Positions 23,914-33,175 are shown, numbered from the stretch's first letter. The stretch: 39,460 nt of DNA from Candidatus Allofournierella merdigallinarum (GCA_019117205.1 DXAC01000030.1:1-39460), one strand, 5' to 3'. Program-made: numbers and translations. The notes: a model not told the origin generated them from the letters alone.

Positions 23914-25800
23914 ATGAGTTTGGCAAAGACCATTTCCCGGCTGCTCAGCCGGTTCCGAAAACAGATATTGATCGTGTTCGACATCCTGGTGATCTCCCTG
24001 GCTTACATCGCGCCCTGGGTGCTCATCAACAGCCGGGCCGCCTACGAACGATACGCCAGCTTGCTTGTTGCCAGTTGGTTTTTGTTTGTCTGCTGCTTTG
24101 AGATCGTCTATGCCCTGATGGGCATGTACGACAGCCTGTGGCGCTATGCCGAGATCGTGGAGTTTTTCCGGCTGTGCGTGGCCTCCATCATCGCGGTGGC
24201 CCTGTTCGCCGTGACCTCCTTTTTCATCTTCAGCGAGACGCCGGTGCCCCTGTCGGTGTACTTTCTCAGCTCGCTGTTCGCCGTGTCTTTCACGCTCTAT
24301 TCCCGCCTGACCTACCGGATGTACCGCAATGTGATCCTGGGCCGCCAGGGCAAGCGCCAGGCCCGGCGCACCCTGCTCATCGGCGCGGGCGACGCGGCCA
24401 GCACCCTGCTCCACGAACAGTACAAGGCGGCCAACCCCGAGATGAACATCATCTGCTGTGTGGACGACGCGCCGGAAAAGCAGGGCCGCTACATCATGGG
24501 CGTGCAGATCATGGGCACCACCGAGGACATCCCCGAGCTGGTGGAGCGCTGCGAGATCGAGACCATCCTGCTGGCTATCCCCACCATGGACGAGGAGAGC
24601 CGCCGCCGGGTGCTCTCCATCTGCAACCGCACCAAGTGCAACGTGAAGATATTGCCGGACATCGTCAAGATGATCACCGACGGCAAGGACCTTGCCAGCC
24701 GCATCCGCGACGTGAAAGTGGAGGACCTGCTCGGCCGGGACGAGATCCAGCTCTCCAGCCTGATCACCCAGTTTTTGGGAGGCAAGCGGGTGATGGTCAC
24801 CGGCGGCGGCGGATCCATCGGCTCGGAGCTGTGCCGGCAGATCGCCAGCTGCAAGCCCGCCATGCTCATCATCGTGGACATCTATGAAAACAGCGCCTAC
24901 GCCATCCAGCAGGAGCTGCGCCGCAAATACGGCGACCAGCTGAAGATGGAGGTGCTCATCGCCTCGGTGCGGGACTCCAAAAAGATGGATGCCCTGTTCA
25001 GCCGCCTGCGGCCCCAGGTGGTCTTCCACGCGGCGGCCCACAAGCACGTGCCCCTGATGGAGGACAGCCCGGAGGAGGCGGTGAAGAACAACGTGTTCGG
25101 CACCTACAACGCGGCGGTGGCCGCCGACAAGTACGGGGCCGAGCGGTTCGTGCTGATCTCCACCGACAAGGCGGTGAACCCCACCAACGTGATGGGCGCC
25201 ACCAAGCGGCTGTGCGAGATGGTGGTGCAGGCCATGGCCCAGCGCAGCAAGACCAGCTTCGCCGCCGTGCGCTTCGGCAACGTGCTGGGCTCCAACGGGT
25301 CGGTGATCCCTTTGTTCAAGGACCAGATCGCCTGCGGCGGGCCGGTCACCGTGACCCACCCGGACATCGTGCGCTACTTCATGACCATCTCCGAGGCGGT
25401 GAGCCTGGTCCTGGAAGCAGGCGCCATGGCCACCGGCGGCGAGATCTTCGTGCTGGACATGGGCAAGCCCATGCGCATCCTGGACCTGGCGGAGAACCTG
25501 ATCAAGCTCTCCGGCTTCATCCCCTACAAGGACATCCAGATCGTCTTCACCGGCCTGCGTCCAGGCGAGAAGCTCTACGAGGAGCTGCTCATGGACGAGG
25601 AGGGCCTGCGCAAGACCGACAACCGAAAGATTTACATCGGCGCGCCGCTGAAGCTCAACAACCAGACTTTCTTCGACCATCTGATGACCCTCAAGCAGAT
25701 CGCTTACAGCAACAACAGCGACAACCTGGTGCAGGCGCTCACCGACATGGTGCCCACCTTTCACCACCGGCGGGACGAGTCCAGACGAGGGGAGGGATAA
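23914..25800 (+). CDS. Membrane nucleotide-sugar 4,6-dehydratase (CapD/WbpM/PglF family)
   Basis: Proteins of this family convert UDP-GlcNAc to a 4-keto-6-deoxy sugar, the first step towards amino-deoxy sugars on cell-surface glycans. About four membrane segments fill residues 15-135. A CoA-binding-like Rossmann domain (LLIGAGDAAST) follows, then the SDR domain with VTGGGGSIGSELCRQ. Its catalytic segment is STDKAVNPTNVMGATKR, where Met replaces the usual Tyr of YxxxK, as is normal in this family. The length (628) is typical. The start is uncertain among TTG 23908, GTG 23911 and ATG 23914; GGAG at 23897 fits the first two better by spacing. Confidence 0.9.
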   Translation: MSLAKTISRLLSRFRKQILIVFDILVISLAYIAPWVLINSRAAYERYASLLVASWFLFVCCFEIVYALMGMYDSLWRYAEIVEFFRLCVASIIAVALFAVTSFFIFSETPVPLSVYFLSSLFAVSFTLYSRLTYRMYRNVILGRQGKRQARRTLLIGAGDAASTLLHEQYKAANPEMNIICCVDDAPEKQGRYIMGVQIMGTTEDIPELVERCEIETILLAIPTMDEESRRRVLSICNRTKCNVKILPDIVKMITDGKDLASRIRDVKVEDLLGRDEIQLSSLITQFLGGKRVMVTGGGGSIGSELCRQIASCKPAMLIIVDIYENSAYAIQQELRRKYGDQLKMEVLIASVRDSKKMDALFSRLRPQVVFHAAAHKHVPLMEDSPEEAVKNNVFGTYNAAVAADKYGAERFVLISTDKAVNPTNVMGATKRLCEMVVQAMAQRSKTSFAAVRFGNVLGSNGSVIPLFKDQIACGGPVTVTHPDIVRYFMTISEAVSLVLEAGAMATGGEIFVLDMGKPMRILDLAENLIKLSGFIPYKDIQIVFTGLRPGEKLYEELLMDEEGLRKTDNRKIYIGAPLKLNNQTFFDHLMTLKQIAYSNNSDNLVQALTDMVPTFHHRRDESRRGEG

Positions 25801-25803
25801 GGG

Positions 25804-26409
25804 TTGTACAAGGCCTTTTTCAAGCGGCTGCTGGACCTTGTGTGCAGCGCGGGAGCCATCGTATGCCTCTCGCCGATGCTGGCGGTCATCGCGGTGTGGG
25901 TGAAATGCTCTTCCCCCGGGCCGGTGCTCTTCACCCAGAAGCGGGTGGGCCGGGGCAAGACCCATTTCCGCATCTACAAGTTCCGCACCATGCGCACCGA
26001 CACCCCCCACGACATGCCCACCCACCTGCTGGAGGACCCGGACGCTTTCATCACCAGCGCCGGGCGCTTTCTGCGGCGCACCAGCCTGGACGAGCTGCCC
26101 CAGATCTTCAACATCTTCCTGGGGCAGATGAGCGTGGTGGGCCCGCGCCCGGCCCTGTGGAACCAGTTCGACCTGATCGCCGAGCGGGACAAATACGGCG
26201 CCAACGACTGTGTGCCCGGCCTCACCGGCTACGCCCAGGTCCACGGGCGGGACGAGCTGCCCATCCCGGAAAAGGCCCGGCTGGACGGCTACTACGCCCA
26301 GAACCTGAGCTTTGCGCTGGACGTGAAGATCTTTTTCCGAACCATCGGCAGTGTGCTCCATCACGAGGGCGTGGTGGAGGGCAAGCAGCCGCAGGGCCCC
26401 AGCGATTGA
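25804..26409 (+). CDS. Phosphoglycosyl transferase (bacterial sugar transferase, PglC/WcaJ-type)
   Basis: The enzyme moves a sugar-1-phosphate from a UDP-sugar to undecaprenyl phosphate, starting a surface glycan. The 201-residue protein is the small monotopic form: an N-terminal re-entrant hydrophobic helix (about 11-33), SPGPVLFTQKRVGRG, YKFRTMRTDT, the catalytic Asp96-Glu97 in LDELPQ, and MSVVGPRPAL. A TTG start at 25804 follows the dehydratase stop by three bases, with GAGGGGA upstream. The pair may make and load one sugar, but no glycosyltransferases or flippase are nearby. Confidence 0.92.
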   Translation: MYKAFFKRLLDLVCSAGAIVCLSPMLAVIAVWVKCSSPGPVLFTQKRVGRGKTHFRIYKFRTMRTDTPHDMPTHLLEDPDAFITSAGRFLRRTSLDELPQIFNIFLGQMSVVGPRPALWNQFDLIAERDKYGANDCVPGLTGYAQVHGRDELPIPEKARLDGYYAQNLSFALDVKIFFRTIGSVLHHEGVVEGKQPQGPSD

Positions 26410-26418
26410 AAAAATGAC

Positions 26419-26462
26419 AAAGCGCCGGCTCCCCGCCGCAAAGGCGGGGAGCCGGCGCTTTT
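26419..26462. terminator. Bidirectional terminator between converging genes
   Basis: A 19-base perfect stem (AAAGCGCCGGCTCCCCGCC and its complement) encloses GCAAA. It ends the plus-strand sugar-transferase operon and the minus-strand DUF4364 gene. Confidence 0.92.
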
Positions 26463-26474
26463 ATCTGCAAGGGG

Positions 26475-27044
26475 TCACTTTTCCGGTTCGTCCGGGGTGG
26501 CCAGCGCGCCCAGCACCTGGGCGTAGATGTCGCTGCCGTGCTCCACAAAGGCGTTTTTGGCCATCTCGGCGGTCAGGGCGTCGGGCAGCAGCACCTCCAG
26601 CGAGAACAGCCGGCTGCCCATCTCCGAGATGGAGCAGCGCACCGCGTAGCCCTCGGGGGTGCGGACGATCTCTGCCTTGTGCTGGGCCGCCTTGCGCGCC
26701 CACTGCTGGGCCCGCACCGCCGCCCGCACCGCCGCCTCTCGCACCGTGCGGGGCAGCCGGTCCACGCTGAGCTCATCCGCCACCGCCACCCCCTTGGGGG
26801 TGATGGTGTAGCCGCCCTTGTCGTCCACCGCGGCAAGGCCGTTCTGCTCCAGGTCCGCCAGGGCGGAGGACAGCTCGAAGTAGTTCACCAGCTGTTCACC
26901 CAGCAGCGCCTGCTCGATCTCGCCGCGGGTCAGGGGCGCCATGGGAGCCACCGTCTTGATGAGATAGCACAGCAGGATGCGGACCTCGATGTTATCTGTC
27001 AAGCCACCTGGCTTTACACCGAATGTAAAGGCGTTTCCTGACAC
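26475..27044 (-). CDS. DUF4364 family protein (winged-helix-like)
   Basis: The 189-residue protein has the DUF4364 pattern: GLTDNIEVRILLCYLIKTV, then LVNYFELSSALADLEQNGL and GYTITPKGVAVADEL, followed by LPRTVREA and a beta-rich C-terminal half. The first part resembles a winged-helix DNA-binding fold, so a regulatory role is possible but unproven. An ATG at 27080 is in frame, but it overlaps the -10 box of the promoter at 27079-27107 and cannot be in that transcript. The GTG at 27044 has AAGGGAG six bases upstream and is chosen. Confidence 0.82.
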   Translation of the reverse strand: MSGNAFTFGVKPGGLTDNIEVRILLCYLIKTVAPMAPLTRGEIEQALLGEQLVNYFELSSALADLEQNGLAAVDDKGGYTITPKGVAVADELSVDRLPRTVREAAVRAAVRAQQWARKAAQHKAEIVRTPEGYAVRCSISEMGSRLFSLEVLLPDALTAEMAKNAFVEHGSDIYAQVLGALATPDEPEK

Positions 27045-27078
27045 GATCCCACTCCCTTTGCGTGTTGGTTCGTCTTCC

Positions 27079-27107
27079 ATTATAGTGAAAATGCTTCCTT
27101 TTTACAA
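27079..27107 (-). promoter_or_regulatory. Promoter of the DUF4364 gene at the end of the S1 gene
   Basis: On the minus strand TTGTAA (27107-27102), 17 bases, TATAAT (27084-27079). The -35 box overlaps the last two codons of the S1-domain gene, giving DUF4364 its own transcript. Confidence 0.75.
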
Positions 27108-28016
27108 GGCCGCGGCGGTGAAATCCGTCTCCACCTGTTTTTTGCTGCCGGGGGTGGAGTAGACCCACCGGTCCAGCCGGCCCTCGGTGATGAAATAGCG
27201 GGGGGCGAAGTACACCGGCTCGGTGAGCTGCCGGTTCACGATCACCAGCTTGATCTTCATCTTGTCCGGCAAAATGCTCTTGATGAACACGCTCACCGGC
27301 TGGCCCACCCGCAGCCCCTCGGTGCGCTCGGCCAGCCCCGCCAGGTTGGGGGCCAGCTCGATGAACACCCCGTAGCTCTCGATGCTCCGCACCAGCCCCA
27401 CCACCGTTTCCCCCGCCTGGAACAGCCCGGCGTTCTGCTGCCAGGTGCCCATCAGCTCCCGCAGGGTCAGCACAAGCCGGCCCTGGGCGTCCCGGCTTTT
27501 CACCGCGCAGGTCAGGGTCTGGCCCACCCGCACCCGGTCCGCCGGGCTCCGGATGCGGGACACCGACATGCAGTCGATGGGCAAAAGGGCGCTCACGCCG
27601 CAGCCCACGTCGCAAAAGGCCCCGAAGCCCTCCAGATGGGTCACCCGGCAGGGCAGCAGGTCCCCGGGGCAAAGGGCGTCAAGATATTCCGCTTTACATT
27701 TTTGCTGGGCCAGCCGGCGGGAGAGCTGATATCCCTGCCCCGGCCGGGGCAGGGCCGTGATGTAAAAGCAGGTGGGCCGCCCCACCCGGGTGAGCAGGGC
27801 CACCTCCCGCACCGCGCCCTCGGCCACGCCGTCGGCACATTCCTCATAAGGCATCAGGGCGGGGCGGCCCGCCAGCTGGAACACCAGCTGCTTGCGGCAG
27901 TCGAAAGCCAGGGCCACGCTCTCCAGGATGCGCCCCTCCTCAAAGGCCTGCCGCAGTTGTTCCTCGTCCAGTTCCCGGGCGCTCGCGCCGCTTCCCTCGG
28001 GGGTGTAGTCTGCCAT
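27102..28016 (-). CDS. Double S1-domain RNA-binding protein
   Basis: The 304-residue protein has two S1 RNA-binding folds, at about 118-187 (CPGDLLPCRVTHLEGFGAFCD, SALLPI) and 202-262 (GETVVGLVRSIESYGVFIEL, GLAER). An N-terminal domain of about 110 residues looks like those of short S1-like proteins in Clostridia, sometimes annotated as S1-like ribosomal proteins. Full ribosomal S1 is longer with more repeats, so a general RNA-binding or translation role is safer. Start ATG 28016 has GAGGATG upstream on its strand; the longer open frame upstream is Arg-rich and unlike the family. Confidence 0.82.
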   Translation of the reverse strand: MADYTPEGSGASARELDEEQLRQAFEEGRILESVALAFDCRKQLVFQLAGRPALMPYEECADGVAEGAVREVALLTRVGRPTCFYITALPRPGQGYQLSRRLAQQKCKAEYLDALCPGDLLPCRVTHLEGFGAFCDVGCGVSALLPIDCMSVSRIRSPADRVRVGQTLTCAVKSRDAQGRLVLTLRELMGTWQQNAGLFQAGETVVGLVRSIESYGVFIELAPNLAGLAERTEGLRVGQPVSVFIKSILPDKMKIKLVIVNRQLTEPVYFAPRYFITEGRLDRWVYSTPGSKKQVETDFTAAAL

Positions 28017-28111
28017 GCTGAACCATCCTCGCTTCTTTTTCGGCCGCCGGCCCGAACGCCCGGCCCGGCCCCGCGTTTTTAAAAAATATATGCGGACGGG
28101 GCGGGGGATAT

Positions 28112-28139
28112 TTGCAAAAAAGGCGCAAAGGTATATAAT
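28112..28139 (+). promoter_or_regulatory. Promoter for DUF951-prfA
   Basis: TTGCAA (28112-28117), 16 bases, perfect TATAAT (28134-28139), 57 bases before the DUF951 start in an AT-rich divergent region. Confidence 0.65.
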
Positions 28140-28195
28140 ATAAAATTGCACCGGCAGGCGCCGGCGGCAAAAACAGCACAAAGGAGGACGCGGCC

Positions 28196-28384
28196 ATGGA
28201 CGTGCGCGTGGGCGACCAGATCCTTACCAAAAAGCCACACCCCTGCGGCGCGGCCTGCTTCGACGTGCTCCGGGTGGGCATGGATTTCAAGATCCGCTGC
28301 ACCGGCTGCGGGCGGGAGATCATGCTGCCCCGGGCAAAGATCGAGCGGAACATCAAGAAGATCCTGCGCCCCGACGAGCCGTAG
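28196..28384 (+). CDS. DUF951 family protein
   Basis: This 62-residue protein has the DUF951 signature: VGDQILTKKPHPCGAACFDVLRVG, then IRCTGCGREIMLPRAKIERNIKKIL. The conserved Cys in HPCG and the CTGCG pair suggest metal binding or an OB-like small domain. Function is unknown. AAAGGAGG (28180-28187) precedes the ATG. It is followed 49 bases later by prfA and probably shares its transcript. Confidence 0.9.
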   Translation: MDVRVGDQILTKKPHPCGAACFDVLRVGMDFKIRCTGCGREIMLPRAKIERNIKKILRPDEP

Positions 28385-28433
28385 GGCGCTTGTTTGGCAC
28401 CCATGAAAACGGCAAACGGAGAGGAGCGCTGAA

Positions 28434-29516
28434 ATGCTGGAGCAGCTGCGGCAGGTGCGCCGCCGATACCAGGAGGTGGAGTTGTCCCTGCGGGACCCGG
28501 CGGTGCTGGCGGACAACGCCCGCTGTGCGTCGCTGATGCGGGAATACCGGCGGCTGACGCCGCTGATGGAGGCCTTTGGCCGGTATGAGGCCGCCTGCGC
28601 CGACTGCGCCGAGGCCCGCGCCCTGCTGGAGGAGGGCGGCCTGGAGCCGGAATTCCGGGAGATGGTCCAGGCCCAGTACGCCGAAAGCCGGGACAAACTG
28701 GAGCCGCTGGAGCACCAGCTCCGGCTGCTTTTGCTGCCCCGGGACGAAAACGACGAGCGAAACATCATCCTGGAGATCCGCGGCGGGGCGGGCGGCGAGG
28801 AGGCCGCCCTCTTCGCGGGCACCCTTTTGCGGATGTACAGCCTGTACGCCGCCGCCCGCAGCTGGAAGTACGAGGTGCTGAACCTGAGCGCCACCGAGCT
28901 GGGGGGCGTGCGGGAGGCGTCGGTCTCCATCCAGGGGGAGAGCGTGTACAGCCGGCTCAAGTACGAGAGTGGCGTCCACCGGGTACAGCGGGTGCCCGCC
29001 ACCGAGACCCAGGGCCGCATCCACACCTCCACCGTAACGGTGGCGGTGCTGCCCGAGGCGGAGGAGGTGGACCTGCAGCTGGACCCGTCGGAGCTCCGGA
29101 TCGACACGTTCCGCTCCTCCGGGGCGGGGGGCCAGCACGTGAACAAGACCTCCAGCGCCATCCGGATCACCCACCTGCCCACCGGCATGGTGGTGGAGTG
29201 CCAGGACGAGCGCAGCCAGTACAAGAACAAGGACAAGGCGCTGAAAGTGCTCCGCAGCCGGCTGCTGGCCCAAAAGCAGCAGGCGCAGAAAGACGCCCAG
29301 GATGCCGACCGGCGCAGCCAGGTGGGCACGGGGGACCGGTCCGAGCGCATCCGCACCTACAATTTTCCCCAGGGCCGCGTCACCGATCACCGCATCGGGC
29401 TGACCCTGTACAAGCTGGACAACGTGATGAACGGCGCGCTGGACGAGGTGCTGGACGCCCTCATCACCGCCGACCAGACCCGGCGGCTGCAGGCCGCCGG
29501 GGGAAAGTGGACCTGA
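28434..29516 (+). CDS. prfA: Peptide chain release factor 1
   Basis: RF1 reads UAA and UAG stops and triggers release of the finished protein. The 360-residue protein has the PxT reading motif in [14 protein letters not shown], and the catalytic GGQ in [13 protein letters not shown]. This is followed by [16 protein letters not shown] rather than SPF separates it from RF2. It starts with GGAGAGGAG upstream. The methyltransferase gene prmC, often next to prfA, is not in the window. Confidence 0.96.
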   Translation: MLEQLRQVRRRYQEVELSLRDPAVLADNARCASLMREYRRLTPLMEAFGRYEAACADCAEARALLEEGGLEPEFREMVQAQYAESRDKLEPLEHQLRLLLLPRDENDERNIILEIRGGAGGEEAALFAGTLLRMYSLYAAARSWKYEVLNLSATELGGVREASVSIQGESVYSRLKYESGVHRVQRVPATETQGRIHTSTVTVAVLPEAEEVDLQLDPSELRIDTFRSSGAGGQHVNKTSSAIRITHLPTGMVVECQDERSQYKNKDKALKVLRSRLLAQKQQAQKDAQDADRRSQVGTGDRSERIRTYNFPQGRVTDHRIGLTLYKLDNVMNGALDEVLDALITADQTRRLQAAGGKWT

Positions 29517-30538
29517 TGATGAATACCATCCTTGCAAAGGCCGACAAGGCCGCGGTGGAAAAGGCCGCCGCCCTGCTGGCAGCGGGCCAGATCGTGGCCA
29601 TCCCCACCGAAACTGTCTACGGCATCGCCGCCAGCGCCCTCAACGGGGCGGCGGTGAAAAAGATCTTTGAAGCCAAGGGCCGCCCCCAGGACAACCCGCT
29701 GATCGTCCACATCGACCGGCTGGAGATGCTGAAGGGGCTGGTGGCCACGGTGCCCGAAAAGGCGCTGGCGCTGGCCGCGGCGTTCTGGCCCGGCCCGCTC
29801 ACCATCATCCTGCCCCGGGGCCCCAAAGTGGCGGACGAAGTCTGCGCCGGGCTGGACACGGTGGCCATCCGTATGCCCAGCCATCCGGTGGCCCGGGCGG
29901 TCATCGCCGCCAGCGGCCTGCCCCTGGCGGCGCCCTCCGCCAACCGGTCCGGCGGGCCCAGCCCCACCACCGCCGCCGACGTGCTGGCGGACATGGAGGG
30001 CCGGCTGCCCCTGATCCTGGACGGCGGTTCCTGCGGGGTGGGGGTGGAGTCCACCGTCATCACCCTGGCGGGACAGACGCCGGTGCTGCTGCGGCCGGGC
30101 TTTGTCACCAAAGAGCAGCTGGAGCAGGTGCTGGGCTGCCCGGTGGAGCTGGCCGGCGCGGTGCTCCACCAGCTCAAGGAGGGGGAGACCGCCCGCAGCC
30201 CCGGCATGAAGTATAAACATTACGCCCCCAAGGCCCATGTGACCATCCTGCGGGGCGACCTGGACGCCTACCGGGCCTATGTGAGCGGCCACGCCGGCCC
30301 CGGCGTGTGGGCCCTGTGCTTTGACGGCGAGGGCGAGGGCCTGCCGGTGCCCTCGGTGAGCTACGGCGCGCGGGAGGACGACGCCTCCCAGGCCCGGGAG
30401 CTGTTCAGCGCCCTGCGCCGGCTGGACGAGCAGGGCGCCGAGAGGGTCTACGCCCGCTGCCCCCACATCGGCGGGGTGGGCCTGGCGGTGTACAACCGGC
30501 TGGTGCGGGCGGCGGCCTTTGAGGTGGTGGAGCTATGA
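29516..30538 (+). CDS. tsaC: Threonylcarbamoyl-AMP synthase (Sua5 type)
   Basis: The enzyme makes threonylcarbamoyl-AMP from Thr, bicarbonate and ATP for the t6A37 modification of tRNAs. A YrdC domain (about 1-205) has PTETVYGI, KGRPQDNPLIVHI, FWPGPLT and SANRSGG. The C-terminal Sua5 domain (about 215-340) follows the linker SPGMKYKHYAPKA. At 340 residues it is the long form (YwlC/Sua5). The first ATG overlaps the prfA stop (TGATG); a second ATG follows directly, so the start may be 29516 or 29519. Confidence 0.94.
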   Translation: MMNTILAKADKAAVEKAAALLAAGQIVAIPTETVYGIAASALNGAAVKKIFEAKGRPQDNPLIVHIDRLEMLKGLVATVPEKALALAAAFWPGPLTIILPRGPKVADEVCAGLDTVAIRMPSHPVARAVIAASGLPLAAPSANRSGGPSPTTAADVLADMEGRLPLILDGGSCGVGVESTVITLAGQTPVLLRPGFVTKEQLEQVLGCPVELAGAVLHQLKEGETARSPGMKYKHYAPKAHVTILRGDLDAYRAYVSGHAGPGVWALCFDGEGEGLPVPSVSYGAREDDASQARELFSALRRLDEQGAERVYARCPHIGGVGLAVYNRLVRAAAFEVVEL

Positions 30539-31134
30539 AGATCATCGGCATCACCGGCCGCTCCGGCAGCGGAAAAAGCGCCGTGGCCGCCCTCTACCGC
30601 CAGCTGGGCTACACCGTGGCGGACGCCGACCTGGTCGCCCGGCAGGTGCTGGAGCCCGGCTCCCCCTGTCTGGAAAAGATCGCGGCCGCTTTCGGCCCCG
30701 ACCTGCTCGGCCCCCGGGGCGCGGTGGACCGGCGGCTGCTGGCCGCCCGGGCTTTCCGGGATGAGGAAAGCACCCGGCGGCTGGTGGACATCACCCACCC
30801 GGAGATCGTCCGCCGGCTGCTGGCCGCCGCAAAGGAGGCGCGGCAGCGGGGCGAGGCGGTGTTCTTTGTGGACGGCGCGGTGATCGTGGGCGCGCCCTTT
30901 GAGAAATACTGCGACGAGATCTGGCTGGTGAGCGCCCCCTATGCCCAAAGCCTTGCGCGCATCTGCCGGCGGGACGGCCTCACCCGGCGGCAGGCCCGGG
31001 CGCGGCTGGCGGCCCAGCTGCCGGTGCGCGCTCTGCGGGCCGCCGCCTGCCGGGAGATACGCAACGACAGCGACGAGGCCCAGCTGCGCTGCCGGGCGCT
31101 GGACGCGCTGGAACAATGGAAAGGTGGTGCATGA
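30535..31134 (+). CDS. coaE: Dephospho-CoA kinase
   Basis: The enzyme catalyses the last step of coenzyme A synthesis. The 199-residue protein has the P-loop GRSGSGKS (8-15), the conserved DADLVARQVLEPGSP, and a lid region with RICRRDGLTRRQARARLAAQ. ATGA overlap with the tsaC stop. Its partner coaBC, which sits between gmk and priA in B. subtilis, is absent from that place here. Confidence 0.93.
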   Translation: MKIIGITGRSGSGKSAVAALYRQLGYTVADADLVARQVLEPGSPCLEKIAAAFGPDLLGPRGAVDRRLLAARAFRDEESTRRLVDITHPEIVRRLLAAAKEARQRGEAVFFVDGAVIVGAPFEKYCDEIWLVSAPYAQSLARICRRDGLTRRQARARLAAQLPVRALRAAACREIRNDSDEAQLRCRALDALEQWKGGA

Positions 31135-31713
31135 GTGACCAAAAAACTTGCGAAAAGGATCCTGTGGCTCGTCGTGCTCGCGGCGGTGGCCGTGCTGGCT
31201 GTACGGGGCCTGCGGGAGGGGCTGTATCGGCTGGACGTTGCCCGCTACCCTTTGAAATATACGGAATACGTGGAAAACGAGGCCGTGGCGAACGGCGTGG
31301 ACCCGTTGCTGCTCTACTCGATCATCCGCACCGAGAGCGGCTTTGACCCCAACGCCGAATCCAGCGTGGGGGCCCGGGGCCTGATGCAGATCACCGAGGT
31401 CACTTTCGACTGGATCAAATCGAAGATCGCCAAAAACGAGCCGGTGACCTTTGACGACCTGTACGACCCGGCGGTGAACATCCGCTTTGGCGCGTACTAT
31501 TTCGCCGCCTGCCTGGCCCGCTACCACGGGGACGTGTCCACCGCGGCGGCGGCCTACCACAGCGGCTGGGGCACGGTGGACGGCCTGCTGGAAAAGGCGG
31601 AATATTCCGCAAGCGGCGAGACGCTGCACACCTTTCCTTACGAGCAGATGGGCCTGTATGTCACCAAGATCAACCGCGCTTACGAACGTTATCAGGCCCT
31701 GTACGGGGCCTGA
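31135..31713 (+). CDS. Membrane-anchored lytic transglycosylase (SLT domain)
   Basis: The 192-residue protein has a basic start, one hydrophobic segment (about 9-24, signal anchor) and a Slt70-type lysozyme-like domain. It shows SIIRTESGFDP with catalytic Glu67, GARGLMQIT, PAVNIRFGAYYFA and AAAYHSGWGTVDG. It would cleave peptidoglycan glycan strands outside the membrane. GTG start (31135) directly after the coaE stop, with AAAGGTGG upstream. Similar short SLT genes sit after coaE in other clostridial genomes, which also fits. Confidence 0.9.
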   Translation: MTKKLAKRILWLVVLAAVAVLAVRGLREGLYRLDVARYPLKYTEYVENEAVANGVDPLLLYSIIRTESGFDPNAESSVGARGLMQITEVTFDWIKSKIAKNEPVTFDDLYDPAVNIRFGAYYFAACLARYHGDVSTAAAAYHSGWGTVDGLLEKAEYSASGETLHTFPYEQMGLYVTKINRAYERYQALYGA

Positions 31714-31734
31714 AGAAAGAGAGGATATAGCAAC

Positions 31735-33141
31735 ATGAGCAAAGAAAAGACCGAGGGCCAGAAGCTGGCCGAGGAACTGCTGTACACCCGCCCCCATGCG
31801 GGCGAGGCCGATGCGGCGCTGAACCGGGCGGCGGATGACTTCTGTGTGGGCTACAAGGCCTTTCTGGACAACGGCAAGACCGAGCGGGACGTGACCAGCT
31901 ACACCGTGAAGCTGCTGGAGCAGGCCGGCTACGTTCCCTTTGTGCCCGGCACCGCCTACGCCGCCGGCGCCAAGGTGTATCTGAACAACCGGGGCAAAAG
32001 CGTCATCGCCGCCACCATCGGCAAAAAGCCCCTGGCCGAGGGCGTGCATATGAACATTGCCCACACCGACGCCCCCCGGCTGGACGTGAAGCCCAACCCC
32101 CTGTATGAGAGCAGCGAGCTGGCCCTGCTCAAGACCCACTACTACGGCGGCGTGCGCAAGTACCAGTGGGTGGCCACCCCGCTGGCGCTGCACGGCGTTA
32201 TGTACAAGGCGGACGGCACCCAGGTGAACGTCTGCATCGGCGAGGAGGAGGGCGACCCTGTCTTCTGCATCACCGACCTGCTGCCCCACCTGGGCGCGGA
32301 GCAGAACGAGCGCAAGCTCAGCGAGGGCATCAAGGGCGAGGAGCTGAACATCGTGGTGGGCAGCCTGCCCTACGCCGACAAGGAGGTCAAGGACCGGGTC
32401 AAGCTGCTGGCGCTGAAACTGCTCAACGAGAAGTACGGCGTCACCGAGCGGGACTTCATCACCGCCGAACTGGAGGCGGTGCCCGCGTTCAAGGCCCGGG
32501 ACGTGGGCTTCGACCGGGCGCTCATCGGCGCCTACGGCCACGACGACCGGGTGGACGCCTATCCCGCCCTGGTGGCCGAGATGGAGACCAAACTGCCCGC
32601 CTATACCACCGTCTGCGTGCTCACCGACAAGGAGGAGATCGGCTCCGAGGGCGTCACCGGCCTGAACAGCATGTATGTGTTCCACTTCCTGCAACAGCTG
32701 TGCGCCGCCGCCGGCCAGGACGCCATCCTCTGCTTCCAGCACTCCAAGTGCCTGTCGGCGGACGTGACCGCCGCTTTCGACCCCACGTTCCCCTCGGCCT
32801 TTGAGGCCCAGAACAGCACCTATGTGGGCAAGGGCGTGGCCATCTCCAAATACACCGGCTCCCGGGGCAAGGGCGGCGCCAACGACGCCCCCGCCGAGCT
32901 GGTGAGCTACTTTACCCGCATTTTCGACGCCGCCGGCGCCGCCTGGCAGATCGGCGAGCTGGGCAGGGTAGACCAGGGCGGCGGCGGCACCGTGGCCAAG
33001 TATGTGGCCTCCCACGACATCGACACCATGGATGTGGGCGTGCCGGTGCTCAGTATGCACTCGCCCTACGAGCTGGTGGCCAAGATCGACGTGTACATGG
33101 CCTACAAGGCGTTCAAGGCGTTCAACGACTGCGCCGAGTAA
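31735..33141 (+). CDS. M18 family aminopeptidase
   Basis: This 468-residue zinc aminopeptidase (aminopeptidase I family) removes N-terminal residues from peptides in the cytoplasm. Metal-binding and catalytic motifs are NIAHTDAPRLD (His110, Asp112), YGHDDRVDAYP, DKEEIGSEG and SMHSPYE near the end. The length is typical. AGAGAGGAT precedes the ATG, 21 bases after the transglycosylase gene. No good terminator separates it from the tRNA promoter that follows. Confidence 0.94.
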   Translation: MSKEKTEGQKLAEELLYTRPHAGEADAALNRAADDFCVGYKAFLDNGKTERDVTSYTVKLLEQAGYVPFVPGTAYAAGAKVYLNNRGKSVIAATIGKKPLAEGVHMNIAHTDAPRLDVKPNPLYESSELALLKTHYYGGVRKYQWVATPLALHGVMYKADGTQVNVCIGEEEGDPVFCITDLLPHLGAEQNERKLSEGIKGEELNIVVGSLPYADKEVKDRVKLLALKLLNEKYGVTERDFITAELEAVPAFKARDVGFDRALIGAYGHDDRVDAYPALVAEMETKLPAYTTVCVLTDKEEIGSEGVTGLNSMYVFHFLQQLCAAAGQDAILCFQHSKCLSADVTAAFDPTFPSAFEAQNSTYVGKGVAISKYTGSRGKGGANDAPAELVSYFTRIFDAAGAAWQIGELGRVDQGGGGTVAKYVASHDIDTMDVGVPVLSMHSPYELVAKIDVYMAYKAFKAFNDCAE

Positions 33142-33175
33142 ACCGAAAAAACCTCCGTTTTTCTCCAAAACGGGG

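Noticed and set aside
23401-26364. 987-codon minus-strand open frame
   Set aside because: It is the shadow of spoIVA, the dehydratase and the sugar transferase, and crosses a perfect terminator.
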